A stretch of DNA of 64,000 bases from JAABUE01 sp037440925 (lineage in GTDB: Bacteria; Chloroflexota; Anaerolineae; Anaerolineales; Villigracilaceae), in assembly GCA_037440925.1 (NCBI GenBank), contig JBBITF010000002.1:55318-119317 (forward strand). Reading direction: 5' to 3'. Below, piece by piece: positions 1 to 8,436 of the stretch. The notes beneath the pieces were generated by a model. That model was not told the DNA's origin, did not search any database, and saw only the letters and a list, made by a program, of their open reading frames with translations. Made by a program: the position numbers and the translations under genes. Numbering within the stretch: position 1 is the stretch's first letter; each line of letters opens with the position of its first letter.

Positions 1-1260
1 AGTTTCAGGCAAACGCAGCCAACCCAGCCGTTTTTGCGCTTCCTGTTGGCCGGCCGGCTCGACCGTCCACAGCGAGGCATCGCCGTCCCACAGGCGGGCG
101 GGTACGGAATCCGCTTGCAGTTGGGCAATGCGCTTGGAAACGGAAGCGGTCAGCGGTCCAAGTTGCGAAGCGGCCTCGTTCCGCCGCGTTTCGATGGCCG
201 CCAGCAGGGCCGTGAAAGCGTCTGCAAAGGCTTTTACGCCTTCGTCTTCCAGTTCTTGCGTCACTTTTTCCATCGAGATGCCCGCTTGTTCCAAACTGAA
301 CATGACGGCGCGCACTTTGTCCATTTGCTGGGTGATGGACTCGTAGGCCATGCCATGATCGCGGTAGGCTTGCAGCGTTTGTGGCGGCACGGTGTTGACC
401 GTGTGTGGGCCAATTAGGGTATTCACGTAAACTACATCGGGATAATCGGGGTTTTTGGTGCTGGTAGAGGCCCACAAAGGCCGCTGGACTCGCGCGCCCC
501 TGGCCTGGAGGGCTTGCCAGCGCGGCCCAGAGAAGGTTTTGGTAAAGGCGGCATAGGCCAGGCGGGCGTTGGCAATGGCGGCCTGGCCACGCATGTAACG
601 CAGGGAGGCATGTTCACGCAGCAGGCTGTCCACCTTGGTATCTACGCGCGAAATGAAGAACGAGGCCACCGAGGCGACATGATTGAGCGGCAAGCCAGCC
701 TTCATGCGCTCTTCCAGGCCGGAGAAGTAGGCTTCCATGACTTGATCGTAGCGCGCCAGCGAGAAGATCAGGGTCACGTTGACGTTGATGCCCCTGGCAA
801 TGGCTTGCTGAACGGCCGGAATGCCCTGCGGTGTGGCCGGAATCTTGATCATCAGGTTGGGGCGGTTCACACGATCCCACAAAGCCTGGGCCTGTTCGAC
901 CGTTTTCTCCGTCTCGTGAGCCAGGTAGGGACTGACTTCGAGGCTGACGTAGCCATCGCCGCCGTCGCTTTCCTGGTAGAGTGGAGCAAACAGGTCGCAA
1001 GCCTGTTGGATATCTTCGATGGCCAGTTGCCAGAAGATGCTCTCGGCATCCCAGCCGGCCCAGGCCAGCGGGATGAGCGCCGTATCGTAATCGGTAGAAT
1101 TGGCTATGGCGTTGTGGAAGATGGTAGGGTTGGAGGTTACGCCGCGAATGTCGCCGCGCTCAATGAGGGCTTTGAGTTCGCCGTTTTCGAGCAGCCGCCG
1201 GTGGATATTGTCGTACCACAGCGACTGACCAATTTCGAGTAAGCGTGGGATCGGATTCAT
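1..1260 (-). CDS. tal: Transaldolase, probably the N-terminal part of a transaldolase/phosphoglucose isomerase fusion (truncated by window edge)
   Basis: The frame is open from the ATG at 1260 to base 1 (420 codons, no stop). It begins MNPIPRLLEIGQSLWYDN and carries transaldolase motifs: TSNPTIFHNAI near residue 40, NLMIKIPATPQG (Schiff-base lysine in KIPAT) near residue 140, and VASFFISRVD near 205. Transaldolase would transfer a dihydroxyacetone unit between sugar phosphates in the non-oxidative pentose phosphate pathway. After the transaldolase domain the reading continues through RLWDGDASLW and RLGWLRLPET, a linker I associate with bifunctional Tal-Pgi proteins; the isomerase domain itself would lie outside the window, so the fusion is inferred. 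It is the last visible gene of a minus-strand operon with tkt and rpiB, starting 11 nt after the rpiB stop. Confidence 0.9.
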   Translation of the reverse strand, partial: MNPIPRLLEIGQSLWYDNIHRRLLENGELKALIERGDIRGVTSNPTIFHNAIANSTDYDTALIPLAWAGWDAESIFWQLAIEDIQQACDLFAPLYQESDGGDGYVSLEVSPYLAHETEKTVEQAQALWDRVNRPNLMIKIPATPQGIPAVQQAIARGINVNVTLIFSLARYDQVMEAYFSGLEERMKAGLPLNHVASVASFFISRVDTKVDSLLREHASLRYMRGQAAIANARLAYAAFTKTFSGPRWQALQARGARVQRPLWASTSTKNPDYPDVVYVNTLIGPHTVNTVPPQTLQAYRDHGMAYESITQQMDKVRAVMFSLEQAGISMEKVTQELEDEGVKAFADAFTALLAAIETRRNEAASQLGPLTASVSKRIAQLQADSVPARLWDGDASLWTVEPAGQQEAQKRLGWLRLPET

Positions 1261-1271
1261 AATCTTCTAAC

Positions 1272-1730
1272 CTAAACACCTTGTTCCAGTTTCCTGATCT
1301 TTGCCACACGCCGCGCGTGGCGCTGCTGGCCGGGGTCGTTGCCGAGGAAGCGCGCCGCCAGGAAAGCCGTCACAATTTCGCGCACCGGCTCGGGGCCAAG
1401 GATGCGCCCGCCCAGGCACAACACGTTCATGTCGTCATGCTCCACGCCCTGGTGCGCCGAGTAGGTGTCGTGGCAGATGGCCGCGTACACGCCGGTCATC
1501 TTGTTGGCGGCGATACAAGCGCCCACGCCCGAACCGCACAGCAGGATGCCGCGCTCGGCCAGCCCGCCCTGGATGACGCGTCCCAACTTTTCCGCCTGAT
1601 CGGGATAGTCCACCGCCTCGGCGGAATGTACGCCCAGGTCGAGAATTTCATGTCCGGCGGCGCGCACCGCCTCCAGCACAACATCTTTGAGCGGCCAACC
1701 GGCATGGTCACAGGCAACGGCAATTTTCAT
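1272..1730 (-). CDS. rpiB: Ribose-5-phosphate isomerase B
   Basis: 152 aa from the ATG at 1730. It begins MKIAVACDHAGWPLK, the typical RpiB N-terminus, with the phosphate-binding loop and catalytic cysteine in ILLCGSGVGACIAANK near residue 70 and the NVLCLGGR motif near 110. It interconverts ribose 5-phosphate and ribulose 5-phosphate. The frame can be extended 11 residues upstream, but MKIAVACDHAG matches the family start. It sits between tkt and tal on the same strand, so a pentose-phosphate operon is likely. The start overlaps a small upstream open frame (1708-1851) by 23 nt. Confidence 0.93.
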   Translation of the reverse strand: MKIAVACDHAGWPLKDVVLEAVRAAGHEILDLGVHSAEAVDYPDQAEKLGRVIQGGLAERGILLCGSGVGACIAANKMTGVYAAICHDTYSAHQGVEHDDMNVLCLGGRILGPEPVREIVTAFLAARFLGNDPGQQRHARRVAKIRKLEQGV

Positions 1731-1851
1731 AATAGACCTGAATATTCTTTGCAAAAGGCTCAAACTGTGCTTGGCAGGTGTACACTTCTTCGGCCTGTAC
1801 TTTATGTTCCTTCATACGCTGCCGGGCGTGTTCGGTGAACTGGATTTGCAC
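1708..1851 (-). CDS. Possible 47-aa protein resembling a DUF4258 N-terminus
   Basis: A short minus-strand frame from a GTG at 1851 to a TGA at 1708-1710. It contains FTEHARQRMKEHKVQAEEV, which looks like the opening of the small DUF4258 family (His-Ala-x-x-Arg-Met-x-x-x followed by an acidic turn). It ends after about 47 residues, shorter than the roughly 80 aa I expect for that family, and overlaps the rpiB start. A GAGAG stretch lies just upstream of the GTG. It may be a real mini-protein, a truncated remnant in the tkt-rpiB spacer, or chance. Confidence 0.3.
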   Translation of the reverse strand: MQIQFTEHARQRMKEHKVQAEEVYTCQAQFEPFAKNIQVYYENCRCL

Positions 1852-1934
1852 TGCGCTCTCAATGGCCCAAAATAATTATAGCACGGCGACGGGCAATCCC
1901 ATTTTCTCCTGTGAATGTCCGCGCCGCAGGGTGG

Positions 1935-3941
1935 TCATTTTGTGAGCAGCGACCTGGCTTTTTCGATGACATTTTCGACGGTAAAGCCGAACTTCTCGAA
2001 CAGGACTTTGGCCGGCGCAGAGGCGCCAAAGCGCTCGATGGAGATGACCGCGCCCTCGGCGCCCACGTATCGTTCCCAGCCCAGACCTGCTCCCGCTTCG
2101 ACAGCCAGCCTCGCCCGAACGCGTCCCGGCAAAACGGCCTCTCGATAGGCGGCGTCCTGCTTCTCAAACAGGTCCCAGGAGGGGAAGGAGACCGCGCGCA
2201 CGTTCACACCTTCGGCCGCCAGGCGCGCTGCCGCCTGGTATATCAGGCTGACTTCCGAGCCGGAAGCCATCAGGATCAACTCCGGCTCGTTCTCGCCAAA
2301 GTCCGAGAGCGCGTAGGCGCCCCTGGCCAGTTCCGAGGCGTCTTCCATCAAAGCGCGATCCAGGGTAGGCACGGCCTGGCGGCTCAAGATGAGCGCCGTT
2401 GGCCCATCGCGGCGGGAAACGGCCACTTTCCAGGCTTCGACCGTTTCGTTGGCGTCCGCCGGGCGGATGACGCACAGGTTGGGGATAGCGCGCAAGGCTG
2501 CAATATGCTCCACCGGCTGATGGGTGGGGCCGTCCTCGCCTAGCCCGATGCTATCGTGGGTGAAGACGAAAATCGAGGGGATATGCGAGAGCGCCGCAAT
2601 GCGGATGGCGGGCCGGGCGTAATCCGAAAAGACCAGGAAAGTGCCGCCATACGGGATGACGCCGCCAAAGAGCGCCATGCCATTGAGCGCTGCGGCCATA
2701 CCATGCTCGCGCACGCCAAAGTGCAGGTTGCGTCCCTGCGGGCTGTCCTTTTGGAAGGCCGGGCTGCCTTCGATCCTGGTGTTGTTGGAAGGCGCCAGGT
2801 CAGCCGAGCCGCCCATCAGTTCGGGCAGTTTGACGGCCAGCGCGTTGAGCGTCTTGCCAGAGGCGGCGCGGGTAGCCAGGCCTTTGGCGTCGGGCGGGAA
2901 GACGGGCAGGTCTGCATCCCAGCCGCTGGGTAATCTACCGTCCAAACGGCGACGGAGTTCGAGGGCCAAATCGGGATAAGCCTTCTGATACGCCTCTAGT
3001 TTTTCTTGCCAACGGGCCTCTTGCGCGGCGCCACTTTCGAGCGCCTGGCGGTAGAACGCTAGCACATCTTCGGGGATGTAAAAGCGCGGTTCAAGCGGCC
3101 AGCCCAGATTTTGTTTGGCTAGATTCAGTTCCTCTTCGCCCAGCGGCTCGCCGTGTGCCTTGGAGGTGCCCTGGCGGTTGGGCGCTCCGAAGCCGATCAC
3201 GGTGCGGCAGGCAATCAGCGACGGGCGCGGGTCTTGTTTGGCAGCCTGGATGGCCTGGTGGATAGCCTCGACATCGTTGCCCTCCTCCACTCGCTGTACA
3301 TGCCAGCCGTAGGCCTCAAAGCGTTTCAAGCGGTCTTCCGTAAAGGCCAGGTCGGTGGAGCCATCAATGGAAATGTGATTATCGTCATACAGGTAGACCA
3401 GGCGGCCTAGTCCGAGGTGACCGGCCAGCGAGGCGGCCTCGGAAGCCACGCCCTCCATCAGGTCGCCGTCGGTGACGATAGCGTAGATGTAGGGATCAAC
3501 CAGGTCGAAGCCGGGCCGGTTGAAGGTCGCGGAGAGATGCGCCGCGGCGATGGCCATGCCTACGCCGGTAGCGAATCCTTGCCCCAAGGGGCCGGTGGTC
3601 ATTTCCACGCCAGGCGTCAGCCCATACTCTGGATGGCCAGGCGTGAGGCTGTCCCATTGGCGGAAGTTCTTCAATTCGTCTAGCGAAAGGGCGTAGCCAG
3701 TAAGGTGCAAGAGGGAATACAGCAGCATGGAGCCATGTCCGCCGGAGAGGATGAAACGGTCGCGCCCCGGCCAGCGCGGATTACGCGGATTATGGCGCAG
3801 GTGGCGGGTCCAGATGGTGAACGCAATGGCGGCGGCGCCCATCGGCAGACCGGGGTGGCCGGAGTTGGCTTGCTGAACGGCGTCAGCAGACAGGAAGCGC
3901 AGCGTATTGATTGCGCGGGTTTGAAGGTCGGCTTGAGTCAT
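1935..3941 (-). CDS. tkt: Transketolase
   Basis: 668 aa, full length. Thiamine-diphosphate enzyme moving two-carbon ketol units between sugar phosphates in the pentose phosphate or Calvin cycle. Visible features: SGHPGLPMGAA near residue 28, GPLGQGFATGVGMA near 117, the ThDP/Mg site IVTDGDLMEGVASEA near 155, the central pyrimidine-domain stretch PYGGTFLVFSDYARPAIR near 430, and the C-terminal domain with GSEVSL. Start chosen at the ATG at 3941 with an AGAGGAA ribosome-binding site. That ATG overlaps the stop of a small upstream gene by four bases (ATGA), so the two are probably translationally coupled. rpiB and tal follow on the same strand. Confidence 0.96.
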   Translation of the reverse strand: MTQADLQTRAINTLRFLSADAVQQANSGHPGLPMGAAAIAFTIWTRHLRHNPRNPRWPGRDRFILSGGHGSMLLYSLLHLTGYALSLDELKNFRQWDSLTPGHPEYGLTPGVEMTTGPLGQGFATGVGMAIAAAHLSATFNRPGFDLVDPYIYAIVTDGDLMEGVASEAASLAGHLGLGRLVYLYDDNHISIDGSTDLAFTEDRLKRFEAYGWHVQRVEEGNDVEAIHQAIQAAKQDPRPSLIACRTVIGFGAPNRQGTSKAHGEPLGEEELNLAKQNLGWPLEPRFYIPEDVLAFYRQALESGAAQEARWQEKLEAYQKAYPDLALELRRRLDGRLPSGWDADLPVFPPDAKGLATRAASGKTLNALAVKLPELMGGSADLAPSNNTRIEGSPAFQKDSPQGRNLHFGVREHGMAAALNGMALFGGVIPYGGTFLVFSDYARPAIRIAALSHIPSIFVFTHDSIGLGEDGPTHQPVEHIAALRAIPNLCVIRPADANETVEAWKVAVSRRDGPTALILSRQAVPTLDRALMEDASELARGAYALSDFGENEPELILMASGSEVSLIYQAAARLAAEGVNVRAVSFPSWDLFEKQDAAYREAVLPGRVRARLAVEAGAGLGWERYVGAEGAVISIERFGASAPAKVLFEKFGFTVENVIEKARSLLTK

Positions 3942-4141
3942 GGGTTCCTCTGAACAAGATACTTCATTTTACCATCGTGCATGGGAGCGTGGAATAATCG
4001 CCCCTTGTTGGGGTTGGTGTTGCTTGTTGGATCAACCGGTCGTTTGGGAAGTCCACCCTTGTACATGAAAACAAGAACAGCCGCGTGGATGGTGAAGGCA
4101 ATGTACCGCTCGATTCCTCTTGTATCTTTTGGGAATTTCAT
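3938..4141 (-). CDS. Small conserved-looking protein coupled to transketolase, function unknown
   Basis: 67 aa from the ATG at 4141, preceded by a strong AAGGAG site. It begins MKFPKDTRGIERYIAFTIHA, has one hydrophobic patch (AFTIHAAVLVFMY, residues 15-27) too short and histidine-containing to be a confident membrane span, and then a polar, Pro/Asn/Lys-rich tail. Its TGA overlaps the transketolase ATG by four bases. I do not recognise the family. Position as first gene of the pentose-phosphate operon and its strong ribosome-binding site argue that it is translated. Confidence 0.6.
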   Translation of the reverse strand: MKFPKDTRGIERYIAFTIHAAVLVFMYKGGLPKRPVDPTSNTNPNKGRLFHAPMHDGKMKYLVQRNP

Positions 4142-4314
4142 GCTAGACTCCTTGTGTTGAACCCCAAAGAGCATTGGCGCTTGCTTGGGATGACGCTCAC
4201 GCCCTAAACGCGTCCCCGCGGCGGTATCGCCCTCGAGGATACGCGTTTACCACGTCTTCGCGGTTGTGATCGTTTTTCAAGAGCAATTCTATATCCACCC
4301 CAAGGAGAAGGAAA

Positions 4315-4761
4315 ATGGCTACCGTGAAAACCTTGATGAACACCAAAAGAGACACTACCAACTATACCGTAGACTGCAATGACAAGGTGATAAAAGCCCT
4401 CGAAGTGATGGCCAACGCAAACATCGGGGCCGTCCTTGTGACCGAGGGCGAGAAAATTACGGGCATCTTTACTGAGCGTGATTACGTCCGTAAAGGGGAA
4501 CTCATGGGGCGTTCCGCCAAAACGACAGCGGTCAAAGAACTCATGACCGAGAAGATGGTCACGGTGACGACCGACACCTCCATGGATGAGTGCATGGCGC
4601 TGATGAAGCAATACAACATCCGCCACTTGCCGGTCGTGGAAAACGATAAATTGGTCGGTTTAGTCTCGATGCGCGATGTAGTCGCCGTATTGATGGCCGA
4701 CCGCGAAAGCACCATCAAGGGACTGGAAAATTACATTCTAGGCAGCGGGTTTGCAACTTAG
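4315..4761 (+). CDS. Two-CBS-domain protein
   Basis: 148 aa; start supported by AAGGAGAAGGAAA directly upstream. Two CBS repeats: residues about 8-62 (TLMNTKRDTTNYTVDCND through GIFTERDYVRK) and about 75-135 (ELMTEKMVTVTTDTSMDEC through GLVSMRDVV). CBS pairs form a Bateman module that binds adenosyl nucleotides and regulates other proteins. No catalytic domain is attached, so it may act as a stand-alone energy sensor. It is divergently placed relative to the transketolase operon and convergent with the next gene, so its partner is not evident. Confidence 0.9.
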   Translation: MATVKTLMNTKRDTTNYTVDCNDKVIKALEVMANANIGAVLVTEGEKITGIFTERDYVRKGELMGRSAKTTAVKELMTEKMVTVTTDTSMDECMALMKQYNIRHLPVVENDKLVGLVSMRDVVAVLMADRESTIKGLENYILGSGFAT

Positions 4762-4790
4762 CCCAGCCGTTGATTTCGCATAGTCTCGTC

Positions 4791-5471
4791 TCACGGAGCG
4801 ACTGTATTCCTCAGCCATTGGCAAACCGCCAGCACATTGTCTCTAAACGAAGCGGCAGGCGCAAATTTCTGTTCAAACAGCGCGCTGCCAATGGTAAATC
4901 CCCAAGCGCCGGCTCTCCAGACCTCGGCTATCCTCTCATAAGAGTTGATAGAGCCTGCTGAGACGATTGGCACATGGGTGGCCGTGACCACCTCTTGCAA
5001 CAACTTGGGCGCGTTTCCTACATAGCGATACGTCAACAAATCTATGCCTTGTGCCCCTCTGCTCTCCAGAAAACGGGCATGAGCCACAATTTCATCTATC
5101 GTCCCATCCAAAACGCTGGGGTGACTATAGACATGACCGGCAAAGGGATAATAGCGGATAGGCTTGTCCTTGAGGTAGGACAAAATAGAATCGAAGAATA
5201 CCGTTCCCATCAAGACATCGAAACCCGCTTCGACGGCAATTTGCGCGCCGCGCAACCCCTCCGCCTCTGACAGGCTGACGACTTCGAGATAGGTCGTTTT
5301 GCCGGCTGCTTTCATTTCACTTACCAGGGCTTTCATCTTCTCTGGCGGCAGACCGACATCCTTGAAGCCCCAATGCGTCACAGGCGTATCCTGACATTCG
5401 CGGAATATTTGCAACGCATTTTTCACGGTGCTGTCGTGGTGGGTCAACATCAAAATGAACTCGGGTTTCAT
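4791..5471 (-). CDS. TIM-barrel protein of unassigned function
   Basis: 226 aa beginning MKPEFILMLTHHDSTVKNAL. The repeated beta-alpha pattern and the C-terminal phosphate-binding signature (VPIVSAGSINSYERIAEV and WGFTIGSALFE, residues about 165-205) resemble phosphate-binding TIM barrels such as HisA- or NanE-type epimerases. THWGFKDVGLP and KTTYLEVVS look like conserved strand ends carrying Lys and Glu. I recognise the overall family as a widespread uncharacterised group but cannot name a substrate. It is convergent with the CBS gene (29 nt apart) and has no operon partner. Confidence 0.7.
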   Translation of the reverse strand: MKPEFILMLTHHDSTVKNALQIFRECQDTPVTHWGFKDVGLPPEKMKALVSEMKAAGKTTYLEVVSLSEAEGLRGAQIAVEAGFDVLMGTVFFDSILSYLKDKPIRYYPFAGHVYSHPSVLDGTIDEIVAHARFLESRGAQGIDLLTYRYVGNAPKLLQEVVTATHVPIVSAGSINSYERIAEVWRAGAWGFTIGSALFEQKFAPAASFRDNVLAVCQWLRNTVAP

Positions 5472-5576
5472 TTACACTCCTTCTACAATTGAGTGGCTGC
5501 TTGTCATCGGAAATCATTTGCAAATTGTAACTACCTTGACAATGTCACATTAAACATTTGTTCTGGTAAATCGCCC

Positions 5577-5718
5577 TTACCCCGGCCCTCTCCCAGCGGG
5601 AGAGGGGGCAAATCACTTGAATTTTCGCATTATCCCCTCTCTCAGGTCTCGACAGTCTCGAACACCAAAGGGAGAGGGAAACGGACAGGCGAAATTGTAT
5701 CATCACTTGAATTTTTGC
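5577..5718. repeat. Dispersed palindromic repeat (CTCTCCC/GGGAGAGG family)
   Basis: The 300-nt space between 5471 and 5772 contains a palindrome around CCCTCTCCCAGCGGGAGAGGG (about 5586-5607) and a second segment CTCAGGTCTCGACAGTCTCG followed by AAAGGGAGAGGGAAACGG (about 5641-5683). Both segments recur at 25650-25790. ATCACTTGAATTTT is present twice (near 5612 and 5702) flanking the unit. No coding potential is convincing here. Confidence 0.7.
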
Positions 5719-5739
5719 CCATGCTGGGGTTTCGTTAGA

Positions 5740-5771
5740 TTGACCTGTGTATCTTCTGGTAAGATCGCTCT
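5740..5771 (+). promoter_or_regulatory. Promoter-like sequence for a possibly leaderless mRNA
   Basis: TAAGAT at 5760-5765 ends six bases before the ATG at 5772, and no Shine-Dalgarno sequence is present. A TTGACC at 5740-5745 is a possible -35, although the 14-nt spacing is short. Confidence 0.4.
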
Positions 5772-6602
5772 ATGACAAAAACGCCCTCACTTGCTCCCCA
5801 ATCGCTCAGTCAGGTACGCTGCTTTTTACTAGACATGGACGGCACCTTTTACCTGGGCGACCGCCTGCTGAATGGCGCCCTGGAATTCATCGAAACGCTG
5901 AAAGAATTGGGACTAGATTACTTGTTTCTCACCAACAACTCCTCCAAACACCGCAGTCTCTATGCCGAAAAGATCACCCGCTTGGGTCTATCTATTCCGG
6001 AGGAAAAAGTGTTCACATCCGGCGAAGCCACCGCCTTGTACTTGCAAAAAGAACATCCTGCCGCCCGCCTGTACATTGTTGGCACGCCGCCTCTGCAAGA
6101 AGAATTCCTTGAGCATGGCTTTTTCCTGGACGAGGAACATCCCGACATGGTTGTGCTGGGTTTCGACACCACTCTCACCTATCAAAAGTTATGGAAGTTG
6201 TGCGATTTCGTGCGCGCCGGCCTGCCTTATATCGCCACCCACCCTGACTTCAATTGCCCCACCGCTACCGGTTTCATGCCCGATATTGGCGCTATCATCG
6301 CCTTTGTGCAAGCCTCTACCGGCCGGCAGCCGGATGTGGTGGTCGGCAAACCCAACCGCTTGATTGTAGATGCCGTCTCACAAAAATATGGCTATCCTAT
6401 CGGTCAAATGGCTATGGTCGGCGATCGCTTGTACACCGACATTGCGCTGGGGCAGACCGCCGGCCTCACCACCTGCCTTGTCCTGAGCGGAGAAACCCGC
6501 CTGGAAGACGTGGCAGGCTCCCCTCATCAACCTTCCTACATCTTCCCCGACCTGGCAGGCATCACGCGCTGGTTGAGGGAACACAATCGCCAACAAGCGT
6601 GA
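5772..6602 (+). CDS. HAD-superfamily (NagD/AraL-like) sugar phosphatase
   Basis: 276 aa. Type IIA HAD hydrolase with all motifs: nucleophile DMDGTF (residues about 22-27), FLTNNSSK motif II (near 55), VVGKPN lysine (near 190) and MVGDRLYTD acidic motif IV (near 214). Expected to dephosphorylate small sugar or polyol phosphates. It is followed 23 nt later by a glycerol-1-phosphate dehydrogenase homologue. In Bacillus subtilis, AraL (NagD-like) and AraM (glycerol-1-phosphate dehydrogenase) are also neighbours, so the two may act on the same polyol phosphate. Substrate is not determinable from sequence. Confidence 0.88.
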   Translation: MTKTPSLAPQSLSQVRCFLLDMDGTFYLGDRLLNGALEFIETLKELGLDYLFLTNNSSKHRSLYAEKITRLGLSIPEEKVFTSGEATALYLQKEHPAARLYIVGTPPLQEEFLEHGFFLDEEHPDMVVLGFDTTLTYQKLWKLCDFVRAGLPYIATHPDFNCPTATGFMPDIGAIIAFVQASTGRQPDVVVGKPNRLIVDAVSQKYGYPIGQMAMVGDRLYTDIALGQTAGLTTCLVLSGETRLEDVAGSPHQPSYIFPDLAGITRWLREHNRQQA

Positions 6603-6625
6603 ACATGTAGCCAGCGAGACCCTCC

Positions 6626-8077
6626 ATGCCGCTCGCCTACGACCCTGCCAAAGGCCAACGCTTCTGGGACGACATCCGTCGCCTGCCAGGCTACCCTCGC
6701 GCCGAAACGATGCCCATCCGATACATGCTTTTTCAATCGGATGCGCTCTTCCAGGTCTCCAGAATACTCGAAAAATGCGGCGCCCGCAAATCTGCGCCCC
6801 TGCTGGTTGTCATGGACGAAACGCCCATGCGCCGCAGTGGACAAGACCTCAAATCCCTGGCGCTGGCGCTCCTGCAGAAAGACGGCTGGCAGGTACAGCC
6901 GCTAGTGATGCGTCCCGATTCAAGCGGACAAGTGCATACCGACCTGCCTCACATCCGTCAGGTACAGAACAGCCTGCTGCCCGGCTGTGCGCTGCTTTCC
7001 ATTGGTTCCGGCGTCGTTACCGACATTGCCAAGCATGGCAGTTTTCTTTATCAGCAAGAGAGCGGCCAGAAAATCCCCTATGTGGTCTATCCAACCGCTA
7101 ACAGCGTCAGCGCCTACACCTCGAACATGGCGCCTGCCTTTATCCATGGCGTCAAACGCACCCTTGCCTCACGCTACCCCGACGCCCTGATTTGCGACCT
7201 GGAAACCTTGCGCGATGCACCTCTTGAAATGACCCTGGCCGGCGCAGGCGACATGCTGGCCGCTTTCGTCAGCCTGCCCGATTGGTACCTGGCGCACTGT
7301 CTGGGCATGGACGAGCAGTATAGTGAACTGCCCAAGCGCCTGCTTGGTCCGCTCGATGAATTACTCCTGGCGCACGCTGCTGAAATCCGTCGCGGCGAAA
7401 TGGAAGCGGTAGCAATGCTGGCAAAACTCATCTCTCTGGGTGGGCTGGCGATGTCCCTTTCTCACGCCACCACGCCGCTCTCCGGCTTCGAACACGTCAT
7501 GTCGCATGTGCTAGACTTGCAAGCGGAAGAGAAAGGCTTACCGCTGGCCCCTCATGGCTTGCAAGTTGCGCTGGCAACTGTGGCGGGCGCAGGCATGTAT
7601 CGCCGCTTCCTTCTGGACTTTGAGCCTGCCCGCCTGGACCCCAGCCTTTGCTACCCCGACGAAGAAACCATGCGCGCGCGCATCGAGCGCAGTTTTGCCG
7701 CCATAGATCCTTCAGGCAAAGTTGGCGCCGAGTGCTGGGCCGACTACCGCCAAAAATTAAGCGCCTGGCATGCTCGCCGTCAGGCATTCACACAGGTGTT
7801 GAGTGCGTGGCCCGCGCTTCGCCAACGCTTGAACGCCGAAACTCGCCCGCCAGAAAAAATCCTTCAAATCTTGCAAGCGTTAGGCGCCCCGTTGAACTGG
7901 TCGCAACTCCAGCCTCCGGTCACGCCAGAACGCGCTCGTTTTGCCTTCCTGCACGCCTCCTTCATGCGCAAGCGTATGACCCTGGGCGACTTGCTCATTT
8001 TCACAGGCTGGAATCGTGAAAGGGTATGGGATGAAATCTGGCAACTGTACCCCACGCAAACCAACGGGGCAGGTTAA
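6626..8077 (+). CDS. sn-Glycerol-1-phosphate dehydrogenase family protein (AraM/EgsA-like)
   Basis: 483 aa. Iron-containing-alcohol-dehydrogenase/dehydroquinate-synthase fold. Seen: nucleotide-binding LLSIGSGVVTDIAKH (near residue 127), YPTANSVSAYTSNMAP (near 154), metal ligand Asp in LAGAGDMLAAF (near 205), and His ligands in SGFEHVMSHVLD (near 288) and LAPHGLQVALA (near 309). The family reduces dihydroxyacetone phosphate to sn-glycerol 1-phosphate. A C-terminal extension of about 120 residues past the usual core is helical and unassigned. It is downstream of the HAD phosphatase gene on the same strand. Whether it supports unusual lipid synthesis or polyol metabolism is inference only. Confidence 0.8.
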   Translation: MPLAYDPAKGQRFWDDIRRLPGYPRAETMPIRYMLFQSDALFQVSRILEKCGARKSAPLLVVMDETPMRRSGQDLKSLALALLQKDGWQVQPLVMRPDSSGQVHTDLPHIRQVQNSLLPGCALLSIGSGVVTDIAKHGSFLYQQESGQKIPYVVYPTANSVSAYTSNMAPAFIHGVKRTLASRYPDALICDLETLRDAPLEMTLAGAGDMLAAFVSLPDWYLAHCLGMDEQYSELPKRLLGPLDELLLAHAAEIRRGEMEAVAMLAKLISLGGLAMSLSHATTPLSGFEHVMSHVLDLQAEEKGLPLAPHGLQVALATVAGAGMYRRFLLDFEPARLDPSLCYPDEETMRARIERSFAAIDPSGKVGAECWADYRQKLSAWHARRQAFTQVLSAWPALRQRLNAETRPPEKILQILQALGAPLNWSQLQPPVTPERARFAFLHASFMRKRMTLGDLLIFTGWNRERVWDEIWQLYPTQTNGAG

Positions 8078-8078
8078 T

Positions 8079-8214
8079 CGTAACTGCCCACCCTTCAGCG
8101 CAAATTTGCCTTTTGAAGTAGAGTAACCATCCACGAACAGAGCCACGAATGCTCGAATGGAACGCTGGACATTCGTGAACGGTGGACGGTTTGCCATCAG
8201 AAAAGACTCGCCGA
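8079..8214. repeat. Dispersed repeat, copy 1 (about 136 nt)
   Basis: Runs from CGTAACTGCCCACCC to CAGAAAAGACTCGCCG. It matches 41952-42095 in the same orientation with few mismatches; the second copy carries about 18 extra bases in the middle. The core holds an inverted repeat, CCACGAATG versus CATTCGTG. It starts two bases after the stop of the preceding gene. Confidence 0.8.
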
Positions 8215-8234
8215 CTCGCATTGTCTCGCCTTTC

Positions 8235-8263
8235 TTGCAAGAAACGCTGCCTTTCGGTAAAAT
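8235..8263 (+). promoter_or_regulatory. Sigma-70-type promoter of the SET-domain gene
   Basis: TTGCAA (8235-8240), 17-nt spacer, TAAAAT (8258-8263). Transcription would start near 8270, leaving a 5' leader of about 165 nt before the SET-domain gene. Confidence 0.55.
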
Positions 8264-8269
8264 GTACTT

Positions 8270-8436
8270 ACTTGCGGTGAGAGAACCCGTCTCATCGGTG
8301 CAGCGTTCTGCACAACCGCCGCTTTTTGAGGTGTTTTCCTCGAAAGGCGGCGGACGCTGTTAACCGGCCAGGGCGAGGCCCCGCCGCAAAAAATCTACCA
8401 GCCCCCTGGTATAAAACCCTTTTGGAGGATTATGTA
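8270..8436 (+). other. Long structured 5' leader, function unknown
   Basis: The leader between the predicted promoter and the GTG at 8437 has several stems: TGCAG/CTGCA near 8299-8312, a long imperfect hairpin CCGCCGCTTTTTGAGG versus CCTCGAAAGGCGGCGG (about 8319-8355), and CCAG/CTGG near 8398-8409. I do not recognise a riboswitch class. It could be a cis-regulatory RNA or repeat-derived structure. Confidence 0.35.
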
